Shown here: positions 53,011-61,940 of the stretch, one piece after another
How positions within the stretch are numbered: the first letter of the stretch is position 1
How the letters are laid out: every line of letters begins with the position of its first letter
Source of the DNA: Petropleomorpha daqingensis
GTDB taxonomy: Bacteria > Actinomycetota > Actinomycetes > Mycobacteriales > Geodermatophilaceae
Assembly (NCBI RefSeq): GCF_013408985.1
Contig: NZ_JACBZT010000001.1
Location: 434,001 to 498,000 of the forward strand
Length of the DNA: 64,000 nucleotides
Direction of reading: 5' to 3'
Position numbers and translations under genes: made by a program
The notes under the pieces: generated by a model
Databases searched by the model: none
What the model was told of the DNA's origin: nothing
Seen by the model: the letters and a program-made list of their open reading frames with translations, nothing else

Positions 53011-54936
53011 GTGGAGCTCCCCTACGGCAGCTGGCCGACCCCCGTCACCTCCGAGCTCGTGGTCCGCAAGGCCGCCCGCCCCGCGGGGGTCGCGGTCGAC
53101 GGCGACTCCGTCTGGTGGGGCGAGTCCCGCCCGGGCGAGGCCGGCCGGACGGCGATCGTCCGGGACGGCGCCGACGTGCTGCCTCCCCCGTGGAACGCCC
53201 GCACCCGCGTGCACGAGTACGGCGGTGGGTCGTGGACGGTCGCCGCGGGCACGCTGTGGTTCACCCACTTCGCCGACCAGCGCCTGCACCGGCTCGACCC
53301 GGGCACGGCCGAGCCGGTCGCCGTCACCGCGGAGCCCGTGCTGCCGTCCGGCGTCCGGTACGCCGACCTGCGCGCCGTCGGCGACGGGTCGCTGCTCGCC
53401 GTCCGGGAGACGCACACCGACAGCGGTGCCGCCGCCGACGTCGTCAACGAGGTCGTCCGGATCACCCCCGACGGCGGGCAGACCGTGCTGGTCGGCGGGC
53501 ACGACTTCTTCTCCGACCCCGCCCTCGGCCCGGACGGCGGGACGCTGTCGTGGCTGCAGTGGGACCACCCGGACATGCCGTGGGACGCCGCGCAGCTGGT
53601 GGTCCGCGCCGTCGACGGCACCGAGACAGTGGTGGCCGGCGGCGCGGGTGAGTCGGTCGTCCAGCCCACCTGGGGGTCCGACGGCACGCTGTGGTTCCTC
53701 TCCGACGCCACGGACGTCTGGTCGCTGCACCGCTGGCGGCCGGGCGGCGAGGCCGAGCTGGTGCTCGACGTCGGCAGCGACATCGCGGGCCCGCAGTGGG
53801 TGTTCGGGCAGCGCCGGTTCGCCCTCCTCCCCGACGGCCGGATCGCGCTGGCGTTCGCCCGCAACGGTGCCGACCGGCTCGCCGTCCTCGCCCCCGACGG
53901 CGGGCTGCGCGAGCTCGACCTGCCCTACGCCGCGTTCGGCTCGCTCGCCGCGCAGGGCGACGCCGTGGTCTGCATCGCCGGCGGTCCGACGAGCGAGCCG
54001 GTCGTGCTCCGGGTCGGCGTCGACGACGGCTCCGCGGAGGTGCTGCGGCCGGCGCGCGACCTCGGGCTCGACCCGGCCTGGTTCGCCCGGCCCGAGCACG
54101 TCACCTTCCCGACCGACGAGGCCGGCACCGGCATCGCCGAGGCGCACGCGCTGGTGTACCCGCCCACGAACCCCGAGGTGACCGCCCCGGCCGGCGAGCT
54201 GCCGCCGCTGCTGGTCGTGGTGCACGGCGGCCCGACGGCGGCGGCGTCGTCGGTGCTCGACCTGTCGGTGCAGTACTGGACCTCCCGCGGGTTCTGCGTG
54301 GCCGACGTCGACTACCGCGGCTCGACCGGCTACGGCCGCCGCTACCGCGAGGCGCTCAAGGGCCGCTGGGGCGTGGTCGACCTCGACGACGTCGTCGCCG
54401 TGGTACGGCACCTGGTCGACGCCGGCCGGATCGACCCGGCGCGCGCCGCGATCCGCGGCGGCTCGGCCGGCGGGTACACGACCCTGGCCGCGCTCACCAT
54501 GCGCCCGGGCGTCTTCACCGCCGGCGCCAGCCACTTCGGCGTCGCCGACCTGACCGCGCTGGCCGCCGACACGCACAAGTTCGAGTCCCGCTACCTCGAC
54601 GGCCTGGTCGCGCCCTACCCGGCCGGCGCGGACGTCTACGCCGAGCGCTCCCCGCTCTCCCACGTCGACGCGCTGTCCACCCCCCTGGCCGTCTTCCAGG
54701 GCGAGGAGGACAGGATCGTGCCGCCCGCGCAGGCGGAGGCGATCGTCGCCGCGCTGCGGCAGAACGGCGTGCCGCACACCTACCTGCTGTTCCCCGGCGA
54801 GCAGCACGGCTTCCGGCGGGCCGAGAACATCCGGGCCGCCCTGGACGGCGAGCTCTCCTTCTACGCCCAGATCTGGGGCTTCGAGCTCCCCGCCGACGAG
54901 GGCATCGCACCCATCGAGGTGGTGCGCGCTCGTTAG
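53011..54936 (+). CDS. S9 family prolyl oligopeptidase
   Basis: A 641-residue serine peptidase of the acylaminoacyl-peptidase/DPP IV type. Residues 1-370 form the beta-propeller (repeats such as VAAGTLWFTHFADQRLHRLDPGT and GADRLAVLAPDG). The catalytic alpha/beta-hydrolase domain follows: VVVHGGPTAAASS, nucleophile Ser485 in GGSAGGYTTL, Asp in GEEDRIVPPAQ and His in GEQHGF. No signal peptide is present, so it is cytoplasmic. GTG 53011. The stop overlaps the convergent rnj stop (TTAG). Confidence 0.93.
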   Translation: MELPYGSWPTPVTSELVVRKAARPAGVAVDGDSVWWGESRPGEAGRTAIVRDGADVLPPPWNARTRVHEYGGGSWTVAAGTLWFTHFADQRLHRLDPGTAEPVAVTAEPVLPSGVRYADLRAVGDGSLLAVRETHTDSGAAADVVNEVVRITPDGGQTVLVGGHDFFSDPALGPDGGTLSWLQWDHPDMPWDAAQLVVRAVDGTETVVAGGAGESVVQPTWGSDGTLWFLSDATDVWSLHRWRPGGEAELVLDVGSDIAGPQWVFGQRRFALLPDGRIALAFARNGADRLAVLAPDGGLRELDLPYAAFGSLAAQGDAVVCIAGGPTSEPVVLRVGVDDGSAEVLRPARDLGLDPAWFARPEHVTFPTDEAGTGIAEAHALVYPPTNPEVTAPAGELPPLLVVVHGGPTAAASSVLDLSVQYWTSRGFCVADVDYRGSTGYGRRYREALKGRWGVVDLDDVVAVVRHLVDAGRIDPARAAIRGGSAGGYTTLAALTMRPGVFTAGASHFGVADLTALAADTHKFESRYLDGLVAPYPAGADVYAERSPLSHVDALSTPLAVFQGEEDRIVPPAQAEAIVAALRQNGVPHTYLLFPGEQHGFRRAENIRAALDGELSFYAQIWGFELPADEGIAPIEVVRAR

Positions 54937-56627
54937 ACCTCGAGGACCGTCGGGATGATCATCGGCCGGCGGCGGTAGGTGTCGGACACCCACTTGCCGA
55001 CCGTCCGCCGGATCACCTGGGAGAGCCGGTGGGCGTCGACCTCGCCGTCCGCCAGCGCCTCCTTGAGCTTGCCCTCCACCAGCGCGAGCACCTCGTCGAA
55101 CGCGGCCGGGTCGTCGGAGAAGCCGCGGGTGGACAGGTGCACCGGTCGCACGATCGTGCGGGTGGACGGCTCGACGACGACGGTCAGCGCGACGAACCCC
55201 TCGTCGCCGAGGATGCGCCGCGCCTGCAGCGACTCCTCCCCCACGTCGCCGACGTTGAGCCCGTCGACGTAGACGTCGCCGACCGGTACGTGCCCGGTGA
55301 TGCTCGCCTTGCCGTCGACCAGGTCGATCACGACGCCGTTCTCGGCCAGCAGGACCCGGTCTCCGCTCATCCCGGTCTGCTCGGCCAGCGCGGCGTGCGC
55401 GCGCAGGTGCCGCCACTCGCCGTGCACCGGCATGAGGTAGCGGGGCTTGGAGACGTTGAGCAGCGTGCGCAGCTCGCCGGCCGGGGCGTGCCCGGAGACG
55501 TGCACCATTGCCGTCTCCTTGTGGATCACGGTGGCGCCCAGCCGGGCCAGCCCGTTGATCACCTTGTAGACGGCGGTCTCGTTGCCGGGCACGAGCGAGG
55601 AGGCCAGCACGATGGTGTCGCCGGCCTCGATGGTCACCTGGTGGTGCTCGCCGCGTGCCATCCGGCCGAGGGCCGAGAGCGGCTCGCCCTGCGAGCCGGT
55701 GCTGACCAGCACGACCTGCTCCGGCGGCATCGACGTCGCCTCGTCCAGCGACACCATCAGCCCGGGCGCGACGCGCAGCAGCCCGAGGTCTCGGGCCACG
55801 CCCATGTTGCGCACCATCGAGCGGCCGACGAAGGCCACCTTGCGGCCGTGCATCTCGGCGGCGTCGAGGACCTGCTGGATGCGGTGCACGTGGCTGGCGA
55901 AGCTGGAGACGATCAGCCGCTGCGTGGCCCGGCGGAACACGTCTTCCAGCACCGGGCCGATCGCCCGCTCGGAGGTGACGAACCCGGGTACCTCGGCGTT
56001 GGTGGAGTCGGCGAGCAGCAGGTCGATGCCCTGCAGGCCGAGCCGGGCGAACGCGCCGAGGTCGGTGAGGACGCCGTCGAGCGGCAGCTGGTCCATCTTG
56101 AAGTCGCCGGTGTGCACCAGGGTGCCCGCCGGGGTGTGCACCGCGACGGCCAGCGCGTCGGGGATCGAGTGGTTGACGCTGAGGAACTCGCAGTGGAACG
56201 GCCCGGCCACGTGGTCGTCGCCGGCCGCGACCTCGACCAGCCGCGGGTCGAGGCGGTGCTCGCGCAGTTTCGCGGCCACCAGGGCGAGGGTGAACCGCGA
56301 GCCGACCAGCGGGATGTCCTCGCGCAGGCGGAGCAGGTACGGCACGGCGCCGATGTGGTCCTCGTGCCCGTGGGAGAGGACGACGGCGGCAATGTCGCCG
56401 AGCCGGTGCTCGATGACGCCGAAGTCGGGCAGGATCAGGTCGACGCCGGGCTGCTCGGCCTCCGGGAAGAGCACGCCGCAGTCGATGACCAGCAGCTTGC
56501 CCTCGAACTCGAGCACGGCCATGTTGCGGCCGATCTCGCCGAGGCCACCGAGGGCCATGACCCGGAGCGCGCCCTCCGGCAGCCGTGGGGGTGCCTGCAG
56601 GTCCAGGTGGGGCTGGGCGATGGTCAC
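54933..56627 (-). CDS. rnj: ribonuclease J
   Basis: A 564-residue metallo-beta-lactamase/beta-CASP ribonuclease with endo- and 5'-exonuclease activity, central to RNA turnover. The zinc motif HGHEDH occupies residues 86-91, with later motifs VNHSIPDA, HTGDFKMD, the beta-CASP blocks SSFASHVHRIQQV, VSTGSQGEPLSAL and VHVSGHAPAGEL. ATG 56627 lies 37 bp after the dapA stop; dapA-rnj is a conserved actinobacterial operon. Length and motifs are typical. Confidence 0.97.
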   Translation of the reverse strand: MTIAQPHLDLQAPPRLPEGALRVMALGGLGEIGRNMAVLEFEGKLLVIDCGVLFPEAEQPGVDLILPDFGVIEHRLGDIAAVVLSHGHEDHIGAVPYLLRLREDIPLVGSRFTLALVAAKLREHRLDPRLVEVAAGDDHVAGPFHCEFLSVNHSIPDALAVAVHTPAGTLVHTGDFKMDQLPLDGVLTDLGAFARLGLQGIDLLLADSTNAEVPGFVTSERAIGPVLEDVFRRATQRLIVSSFASHVHRIQQVLDAAEMHGRKVAFVGRSMVRNMGVARDLGLLRVAPGLMVSLDEATSMPPEQVVLVSTGSQGEPLSALGRMARGEHHQVTIEAGDTIVLASSLVPGNETAVYKVINGLARLGATVIHKETAMVHVSGHAPAGELRTLLNVSKPRYLMPVHGEWRHLRAHAALAEQTGMSGDRVLLAENGVVIDLVDGKASITGHVPVGDVYVDGLNVGDVGEESLQARRILGDEGFVALTVVVEPSTRTIVRPVHLSTRGFSDDPAAFDEVLALVEGKLKEALADGEVDAHRLSQVIRRTVGKWVSDTYRRRPMIIPTVLEV

Positions 56628-56664
56628 GACAGGTGGGTTCCCGCGGCTCTCGCAGCGCCATTCA

Positions 56665-57564
56665 TCACAGGGCCACCCCTCCGGCGGTCAGATCGGTGCG
56701 CAGCTTCGCCACCTGCTCGGGCGTGGCGTCGACCAGCGGCGGGCGGACCGGGCCGGCGGGCAGCCCGAGCTCGCGCAGCGCCGCCTTGATCATCATGACG
56801 CCCTGCCCGCCGCCCATCACGCCGGAGTAGACCGGCAGCAGGCTCTCGTGCACCGCGCGGGCCTTGACCAGGTCGCCGGACTCGACCGCGGCGACCAGTT
56901 CGGCCAGCCGCGGGCCGACCACGTGGCCGACCACGCTCACGACGCCCACCCCGCCGATCGCGAGGATCGGGAAGTTCAGCATGTCCTCGCCGCTGTAGTA
57001 GGCGAGGTCGGTGCGCGCCATCGTCCAGGACATCGCGCCGAGGTCGCCCTTGGCGTCCTTGACCGCGACGATCCGCGGGTGCTCGGCGAGCCGGACGAGG
57101 GTCTCGACCTCGATCGGCACCACGGAGCGCGGCGGGATGTCGTAGAGCATCACCGGCAGGTCGGTCGCGTCGGCGACGGCGGTGAAGTGCCGGAGCAGGC
57201 CCGCCTGCGGCGGCTTGTTGTAGTACGGGGTGACCACCAGCAGGCCGGCCGCGCCGAGCCGCTCGGCGTCGCGTGCCTTCTCGATGGTGTGCGCGGTGTC
57301 GTTGGTGCCGACACCGGCGACGACAGCAGCACGGTCGCCGACGGCGTCGATCACCGCCTCCAGGACGGCGCGCTGCTCGGCGTCGGTGACCGTCGGGGAC
57401 TCCCCCGTCGTCCCGGCGATGACGAGTCCGTCGTGGGCGCCGCGGTCGACCAGCGAGGCGGCGAGCTCCTGGGCGCCGGCGAGATCGATCGTCCCGTCGT
57501 CGGCGAAGGGCGTCACCATCGCCGTCAGCACGCGGCCGAAGGGCCGGGCGGGGTCCGGGTTCAT
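56665..57564 (-). CDS. dapA: 4-hydroxy-tetrahydrodipicolinate synthase
   Basis: A 299-residue TIM-barrel aldolase condensing pyruvate with aspartate semialdehyde, the first committed step to diaminopimelate and lysine. The Schiff-base Lys169 (IVAVKDAKGD), Tyr141 (VMLYDIPPRS) and the pyruvate-binding GTTGESPT (51-58) are present. ATG 57564. It is upstream of rnj with a 37-bp gap. DapF at 19.4 kb acts later in the same pathway. Confidence 0.97.
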   Translation of the reverse strand: MNPDPARPFGRVLTAMVTPFADDGTIDLAGAQELAASLVDRGAHDGLVIAGTTGESPTVTDAEQRAVLEAVIDAVGDRAAVVAGVGTNDTAHTIEKARDAERLGAAGLLVVTPYYNKPPQAGLLRHFTAVADATDLPVMLYDIPPRSVVPIEVETLVRLAEHPRIVAVKDAKGDLGAMSWTMARTDLAYYSGEDMLNFPILAIGGVGVVSVVGHVVGPRLAELVAAVESGDLVKARAVHESLLPVYSGVMGGGQGVMMIKAALRELGLPAGPVRPPLVDATPEQVAKLRTDLTAGGVAL

Positions 57565-57599
57565 GCGTCGAATCTACCGAGCCGCCTCCCGGACGGCGG

Positions 57600-59009
57600 T
57601 CACCAGTTGGCCGGCTTGCCCGGGTCGTACAGCCAGACCTGGAAGAAGTGCTGCAGTCCGGGCACCTGGGGGAAGCGCGCGACGGTGAACGCGACGAAGT
57701 CCTCGACGCGCGCGTTGCCGAACCGGTGCGCCGTCTGCCAGTCGTGCAGCAGGCCGAGGAAGGCGGCGTCGTCCCCGATCTTCACCCGCAGGGCCTGCAG
57801 GGTCATCGCCCCGCGCTCGTAGATCGAGTCGTCGAAGAGATCGGCGGCGTCACCCGGGTCGCCCGGCGGCGGGTTCCAGAAGTCGGTCTTCGAGGCCGGG
57901 GTCGCGTAGTACTTCTTGAAGAACTGCTGGGCGCTCGTCTGACCGCTGTGCTCGCTCCAGAACCACGACGACCACTCGGCGAAGCCCTCGTTGAGCCAGA
58001 TGTCGCGCCAGCGGGCCACGGTCACGCTGTCGCCGAACCACTGGTGCGCCAGCTCGTGGGCGAGGGTGAGCTCGTCGGGCGCCGAGTCGAACGACGGCCG
58101 CGTCGCCGTCTCGAGCGCGTAGCCGACCTCCGGCGCGTCGTCCACCAGGGCACCGGTGGAGGAGAACGGGTAGCGGCCGAAGACGGTGCCGAAGAAGTCG
58201 ACCATCGCCGGCAGCTGCGAGAGGTCCGACGGCTGCGCCGGGTCCACGGCGGTGAAGTAGGGGATGCCACCGGGCGTGCGGCCCGTGGTCACCTGGAACT
58301 GGCCGGTGGTGGCGAAGGACAGGTAGGTCGAGATCGGCTGACCCAGGTGCCAGTCGAAGGTGGTGCGCCCGCCACTCGTGCGCGGTGCGCGGACCAGCTC
58401 ACCGTTGGCGACGGCGGTGACACCGGTCGGGACGGTGACGTGGAAGTCGTACGTCGCCTTGTCCGTCGGGGTGTCGTTGCAGGGGTACCAGCCGGGCGAG
58501 CCCTGCGGCTCGTTCACCACGAAGGCGCCGTCGGCCGTGCGCACCCAGCCCTCGACGGACCCGTCGGGGTCGGTCACCTCGACCGGGACGCCGCCGTAGC
58601 GGACGACGACGGTGAACTGCGCGCCGACCCGTACCGGGGAGGCCGGGGTGACCACGAGCTCCTGGCCGAGCGAGGCCGGCTGGGCGAACGCCGCCGGCCG
58701 GCCGTCGACGGTGACCGCCGAGACGGTGAGCGTGCGGCGCAGGTCGAGGTCGAACGCCTTCAGCTGCTGCGTCGCGGTCGCGGTGATCGCCGCGACGGCG
58801 TCGAGCCGCCCGGTGGCCGGGGTGGTGGCGAGGGTGAGGTCGTAGTGGGCGACGTCGTAGCCGCCGTTGCCCTGCAGCGGGAAGTAGGGGTCACCGGCAC
58901 CGGCCGACCCGGCGCCCCCGCCCGCCGACGACGGCACCGCCGTCAGGCCGACGATCGCACCGGCCGACAGCAGCACGGTGCCCACCCGGGACGTCCACGA
59001 CCTGGCCAC
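57600..59009 (-). CDS. secreted M1 family aminopeptidase
   Basis: A 469-residue zinc peptidase with a signal peptide (VARSWTSRVGTVLLSAGAI...SAGGG) and so exported. The M1 catalytic motif HELAHQWFGD has His318, Glu319 and His322, with the third ligand in LNEGFAEW about 20 residues on. The N-terminal beta domain (GYDVAHYDLTLAT) is typical, but the long helical C-terminal domain of PepN is absent, giving a short secreted form. GTG 59009 places the signal at the start. Substrate unknown. Confidence 0.92.
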   Translation of the reverse strand: MARSWTSRVGTVLLSAGAIVGLTAVPSSAGGGAGSAGAGDPYFPLQGNGGYDVAHYDLTLATTPATGRLDAVAAITATATQQLKAFDLDLRRTLTVSAVTVDGRPAAFAQPASLGQELVVTPASPVRVGAQFTVVVRYGGVPVEVTDPDGSVEGWVRTADGAFVVNEPQGSPGWYPCNDTPTDKATYDFHVTVPTGVTAVANGELVRAPRTSGGRTTFDWHLGQPISTYLSFATTGQFQVTTGRTPGGIPYFTAVDPAQPSDLSQLPAMVDFFGTVFGRYPFSSTGALVDDAPEVGYALETATRPSFDSAPDELTLAHELAHQWFGDSVTVARWRDIWLNEGFAEWSSWFWSEHSGQTSAQQFFKKYYATPASKTDFWNPPPGDPGDAADLFDDSIYERGAMTLQALRVKIGDDAAFLGLLHDWQTAHRFGNARVEDFVAFTVARFPQVPGLQHFFQVWLYDPGKPANW

Positions 59010-59020
59010 GGGCGGGCACG

Positions 59021-59578
59021 CTAGCGCGTCGGGAGCTCCCCGAGCACCTCGGCGAGCACGCCCGGGACGGGGCTGGTGGCTGCGCCGTCCCCGCGGTGCC
59101 ACCACGTCACGCCGAACCGCAGCCCGGTGGACGACTCGAGGCGGCCGCCGTCGGGGAGGCTCCGGCCCTTGGTCCAGCCGTCGTCCAGGCGTGGGGCGAA
59201 CGTGTCGCCGGGGAACGAGCCCTCCACCTCGGTGATCACGACCTCGTCGGCGTGCGGCAGGAACGCCTCGTAGACCCCGCCACCGCCGATGACCCAGAGC
59301 CGGTCGTGCCCGGCGGCGAGCACCTCGTCGACCGAGCGGGCGATCTCGGCGCCGTCGGCCGCGTCGAGGGTGGTGCTGAGGACGACGTTGCGGCGGCCGG
59401 GCAGCGGCCGGAACCGCGGCGGCAGCGACTCCCAGGTGCGCCGGCCCATGACGACGGTGCCGCCGCTGGTCAGCGCCTTGAACAGCCGGCGGTCCTCCGG
59501 CAGGTCCCAGGGCAGGTCGCCGTCGACGCCGATGACGCCGTCCGGGCCCTGCGCCCAGATCAGGCGGACCGGACTCAC
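59021..59578 (-). CDS. folA: dihydrofolate reductase
   Basis: A 185-residue enzyme reducing dihydrofolate with NADPH. Recognisable are [19 protein letters not shown] (substrate and cofactor loop with the Leu-Pro-Trp), the NADPH block [18 protein letters not shown], and [22 protein letters not shown] 59578 overlaps the thyA stop (GTGA). It regenerates tetrahydrofolate consumed by ThyA. The C-terminus has about 20 residues beyond the usual domain. Confidence 0.96.
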   Translation of the reverse strand: MSPVRLIWAQGPDGVIGVDGDLPWDLPEDRRLFKALTSGGTVVMGRRTWESLPPRFRPLPGRRNVVLSTTLDAADGAEIARSVDEVLAAGHDRLWVIGGGGVYEAFLPHADEVVITEVEGSFPGDTFAPRLDDGWTKGRSLPDGGRLESSTGLRFGVTWWHRGDGAATSPVPGVLAEVLGELPTR

Positions 59579-60372
59579 ACGGCCACCGCGCCGCGGATGG
59601 CAGGGTGCGGGTCGTAGTCGTGCACGTGGAAGTTCTCGTACCCGTACTCGAACAGCGAGGGCGCCGGGTCGATGGTCAGCCGCGGGAACGGCCGGGCCTC
59701 CCGCGTGAGCTGCTCGCGCACCTGGGCCTCGTGGTTGGAGTAGATGTGGCAGTCGCCGCCGACCCAGATGAAGTCGCCGGGCTCGAGCCCGACCTGCTGG
59801 GCCACCATCTGCGTGAGCAGGGCGTAGCTGGCGATGTTGAACGGGACGCCGAGGAACAGGTCGGCGCTGCGCTGGTAGAGCTGGCAGGAGAGCCGGCCGT
59901 CGGCGACGTAGAACTGGAACATCGCGTGGCAGGGCGCGAGCGCCATCTCCGGCAGCGCGCCGACGTTCCAGGCCGAGACGAGCATCCGCCGGGAGTCGGG
60001 GTCGGACCGGAGGGTCTGCAGCACCTGGGAGATCTGGTCGATCGTGCCGCCGTCCGGGGTCGGCCAGGAGCGCCACTGCACGCCGTAGACCGGGCCGAGG
60101 CCGCCGTCGGCGTCCGCCCACTCGTCCCAGATGGTGACGCCGTGCTCCTGCAACCAGCGCGTGTTGCCCTCGCCGCGCAGGAACCACAGCAGCTCGTAGG
60201 CGACCGACTTGAAGTGCACCTTCTTCGTGGTGACCAGCGGGAAGCCCTGGGAGAGGTCGTAGCGCAGCCGCTCGCCGAAGGTGCTCGTCGTCCCGGTGCC
60301 GGTGCGGTCGGACTTCGCGCTGCCGCCGTCCAGCACCCGGCGGAGCAGGTCCTCGTACTGGGTGTCGATCAC
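59575..60372 (-). CDS. thyA: thymidylate synthase ThyA
   Basis: A 265-residue classical thymidylate synthase converting dUMP to dTMP with methylenetetrahydrofolate, releasing dihydrofolate. It shows KSDRTGTGT, the catalytic Cys148 in [35 protein letters not shown] and [12 protein letters not shown] 60372 lies 41 bp after the thyX stop. It is coupled to folA through a GTGA overlap, which fits with its need for dihydrofolate reduction. Confidence 0.97.
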   Translation of the reverse strand: MIDTQYEDLLRRVLDGGSAKSDRTGTGTTSTFGERLRYDLSQGFPLVTTKKVHFKSVAYELLWFLRGEGNTRWLQEHGVTIWDEWADADGGLGPVYGVQWRSWPTPDGGTIDQISQVLQTLRSDPDSRRMLVSAWNVGALPEMALAPCHAMFQFYVADGRLSCQLYQRSADLFLGVPFNIASYALLTQMVAQQVGLEPGDFIWVGGDCHIYSNHEAQVREQLTREARPFPRLTIDPAPSLFEYGYENFHVHDYDPHPAIRGAVAV

Positions 60373-60413
60373 GTCGCTCCCCCTCGTCGGTGCCCGTCGA
60401 CTGTAGGTGGGGT

Positions 60414-61175
60414 TCAGCCCTCGGTGACGTAGGGGCTCGCGGCGACCTCGGTGCCGTCGGCCAGGCGGCTGATCCGGAAGTCGTCGAAGGCGTTGCCGGC
60501 GATCCGCTGCAGCTCGCGCAGGCAGGCGATCGCGACGGCGCGCATCTCGACGTTGGCGTGCTCGCTGGCCCGCATGGCGATGAAGTGCCGCCACGCCCGG
60601 TAGTTGCCGGTGACGACGATGCGCGACTCCAGGGAGGCCGGCAGCAGCGAGCGGGCGGCCTGCCGCGCCTGACGACGGCGCAGCGCCGCGTTCGGTGCGT
60701 CGCCGATGCCGCTCTCGAGCGCGTCCAGCAGCGCGCGGGAGGCGGCCAGGGCCGCGTCGGTCGCGGCCAGGAACTTCTCGTGCAGCTCGGGGTCGGCCGC
60801 CACCACCGCCGGCTCGACCACGGCGTCCGGCACGTGCCGCTGGGAGAGCTGGCTGAAGGAGAAGTGGCGGTGCCGGATCAGCTCGTGGGTGAGCGAGCGG
60901 GAGACGCCGGTGAGGTACATGGTCACGCTCGCGTGCTCCAGCACCGAGCCGTGGCCCACCTCGAGGATGTGCCGCAGGAACCCCTGGTTGGTCGCCGTCG
61001 CCGGGTTCGGCTTGTCCCAGGACTCGTAGCAGGCGCGGCCGGCGAACTCGGCCAGCGCCTGGCCACCGTCGGCATCGGTCTCCCACGGCACGTCGCCCGG
61101 CGGGTCGAACGACGTCCAGGCGATGACCTGGACCTGGAGCGGCGCGATCCGGGGCACGGCGGCGAGCCTAGACAT
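60414..61175 (-). CDS. thyX: flavin-dependent thymidylate synthase ThyX
   Basis: A 253-residue FAD enzyme making dTMP without oxidising folate to dihydrofolate. The ThyX signature RHR-x7-S is present as [13 protein letters not shown], preceded by [21 protein letters not shown] and followed later by [16 protein letters not shown] 61175 ([15 protein letters not shown]) is preferred over 61196. ThyX and ThyA together occur in mycobacteria and corynebacteria, but here both stand in one transcription unit with folA. Confidence 0.96.
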   Translation of the reverse strand: MSRLAAVPRIAPLQVQVIAWTSFDPPGDVPWETDADGGQALAEFAGRACYESWDKPNPATATNQGFLRHILEVGHGSVLEHASVTMYLTGVSRSLTHELIRHRHFSFSQLSQRHVPDAVVEPAVVAADPELHEKFLAATDAALAASRALLDALESGIGDAPNAALRRRQARQAARSLLPASLESRIVVTGNYRAWRHFIAMRASEHANVEMRAVAIACLRELQRIAGNAFDDFRISRLADGTEVAASPYVTEG

Positions 61176-61189
61176 GCGATCCGACGACA

Positions 61190-61243
61190 TCAGCATGACT
61201 TCACTGTGGTGCTTGCGATGACGTCAGAATGGTGTCATGCTGA
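61190..61243. promoter_or_regulatory. inverted repeats in the thyX upstream region
   Basis: TCAGCATGAC (61190-61199) and GTCATGCTGA (61234-61243) are perfect 10-bp inverted repeats 34 bp apart, and TGACGTCA (61219-61226) is a palindrome between them. They lie between the divergent thyX and small ORF starts and may be operators. No known motif is matched. Confidence 0.35.
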
Positions 61244-61247
61244 CGCC

Positions 61248-61403
61248 ATGGATAACTGGACCTACACCGAAGAGCTCCGGGCGCAGCTCTCGCGCCCGCG
61301 CACCCGGCACGCCGGACGCTCGCGCGACCGCGACGTCGCCCGCCTGCTCGCGCCCTGGCGGCGCCACAGCGGGGGTCCCGACGCCGTCGTGCGGGGGGAC
61401 TGA
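61248..61403 (+). CDS. small basic hypothetical protein (51 aa)
   Basis: A 51-residue Arg-rich protein (MDNWTYTEELRAQLSRPR, DVARLLAPWRRH) starting at ATG 61248, divergent from thyX. It ends 7 bp before the HicB-like gene. It could be a small DNA- or RNA-binding protein or a leader peptide. Evidence is limited to position, start and codon bias. Confidence 0.45.
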   Translation: MDNWTYTEELRAQLSRPRTRHAGRSRDRDVARLLAPWRRHSGGPDAVVRGD

Positions 61404-61410
61404 CGCCACC

Positions 61411-61908
61411 ATGGCGTCCATGGATCTCAGCGACTACGTCGACGCCCTGCGCAACTCGCTCACCTCGGCGGCCGCCGCTGCGGGCGAGCAGGCCCGCGAG
61501 ACCGCCCGACTGCTCGCCGACACGATGGAGCCGGCCGTCCGGCTGACCGTCACCAACGCGCTGTCCGACATGGCGGCCGAGGTGACCGCGGCGCTGGAGG
61601 GCGGGCTGGTCGACATCCGGCTCCGCGGCCGCGACCCGGAGGTGGTCGTCGTCCCGCCGGTGCCGCACGAACCGGTCGAGGAGCCCGATCTCGAGGACGA
61701 CGACGCCGACGAGGAGGGCGCGGTCGCCCGCATCAGCCTCCGGCTGCCCGAGCCGCTCAAGGCACGGGCGGAGGCGGCCGCGGCCGCGTCCGGCGTCTCG
61801 CTCAACGCGTGGCTCGTCCGGGCGGTCTCCTCCGCCGTGCGCGCCCCGAACACCCCGCCGTCGTCCGGTCGCGGCCCGCGCCGCATCTCCGGCTTCGCGC
61901 GCAGCTGA
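61411..61908 (+). CDS. HicB/RHH-like regulator with long N-terminal domain
   Basis: A 165-residue protein. The C-terminal segment RISLRLPEPLKARAEAAAAASGVSLNAWLVRAV (about 105-143) is the HicB C-terminal ribbon-helix-helix, a DNA-binding fold. The N-terminal 75 residues are helical and precede an acidic linker (EEPDLEDDDADEEGA). No HicA toxin is adjacent. Such proteins are commonly found directly before a DUF4097 gene in actinobacteria (from memory), so it is probably a regulator of or partner for that protein. ATG 61411; ATG 61420 also possible. Confidence 0.75.
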   Translation: MASMDLSDYVDALRNSLTSAAAAAGEQARETARLLADTMEPAVRLTVTNALSDMAAEVTAALEGGLVDIRLRGRDPEVVVVPPVPHEPVEEPDLEDDDADEEGAVARISLRLPEPLKARAEAAAAASGVSLNAWLVRAVSSAVRAPNTPPSSGRGPRRISGFARS

Positions 61909-61940
61909 CCCTCGCGAACGACCCACTTCCTGGAGGACCC

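Noticed and set aside
61411-61908. A HicAB toxin-antitoxin system
   Set aside because: Only the HicB-type C-terminal ribbon-helix-helix is present; no HicA-like gene lies on either side.
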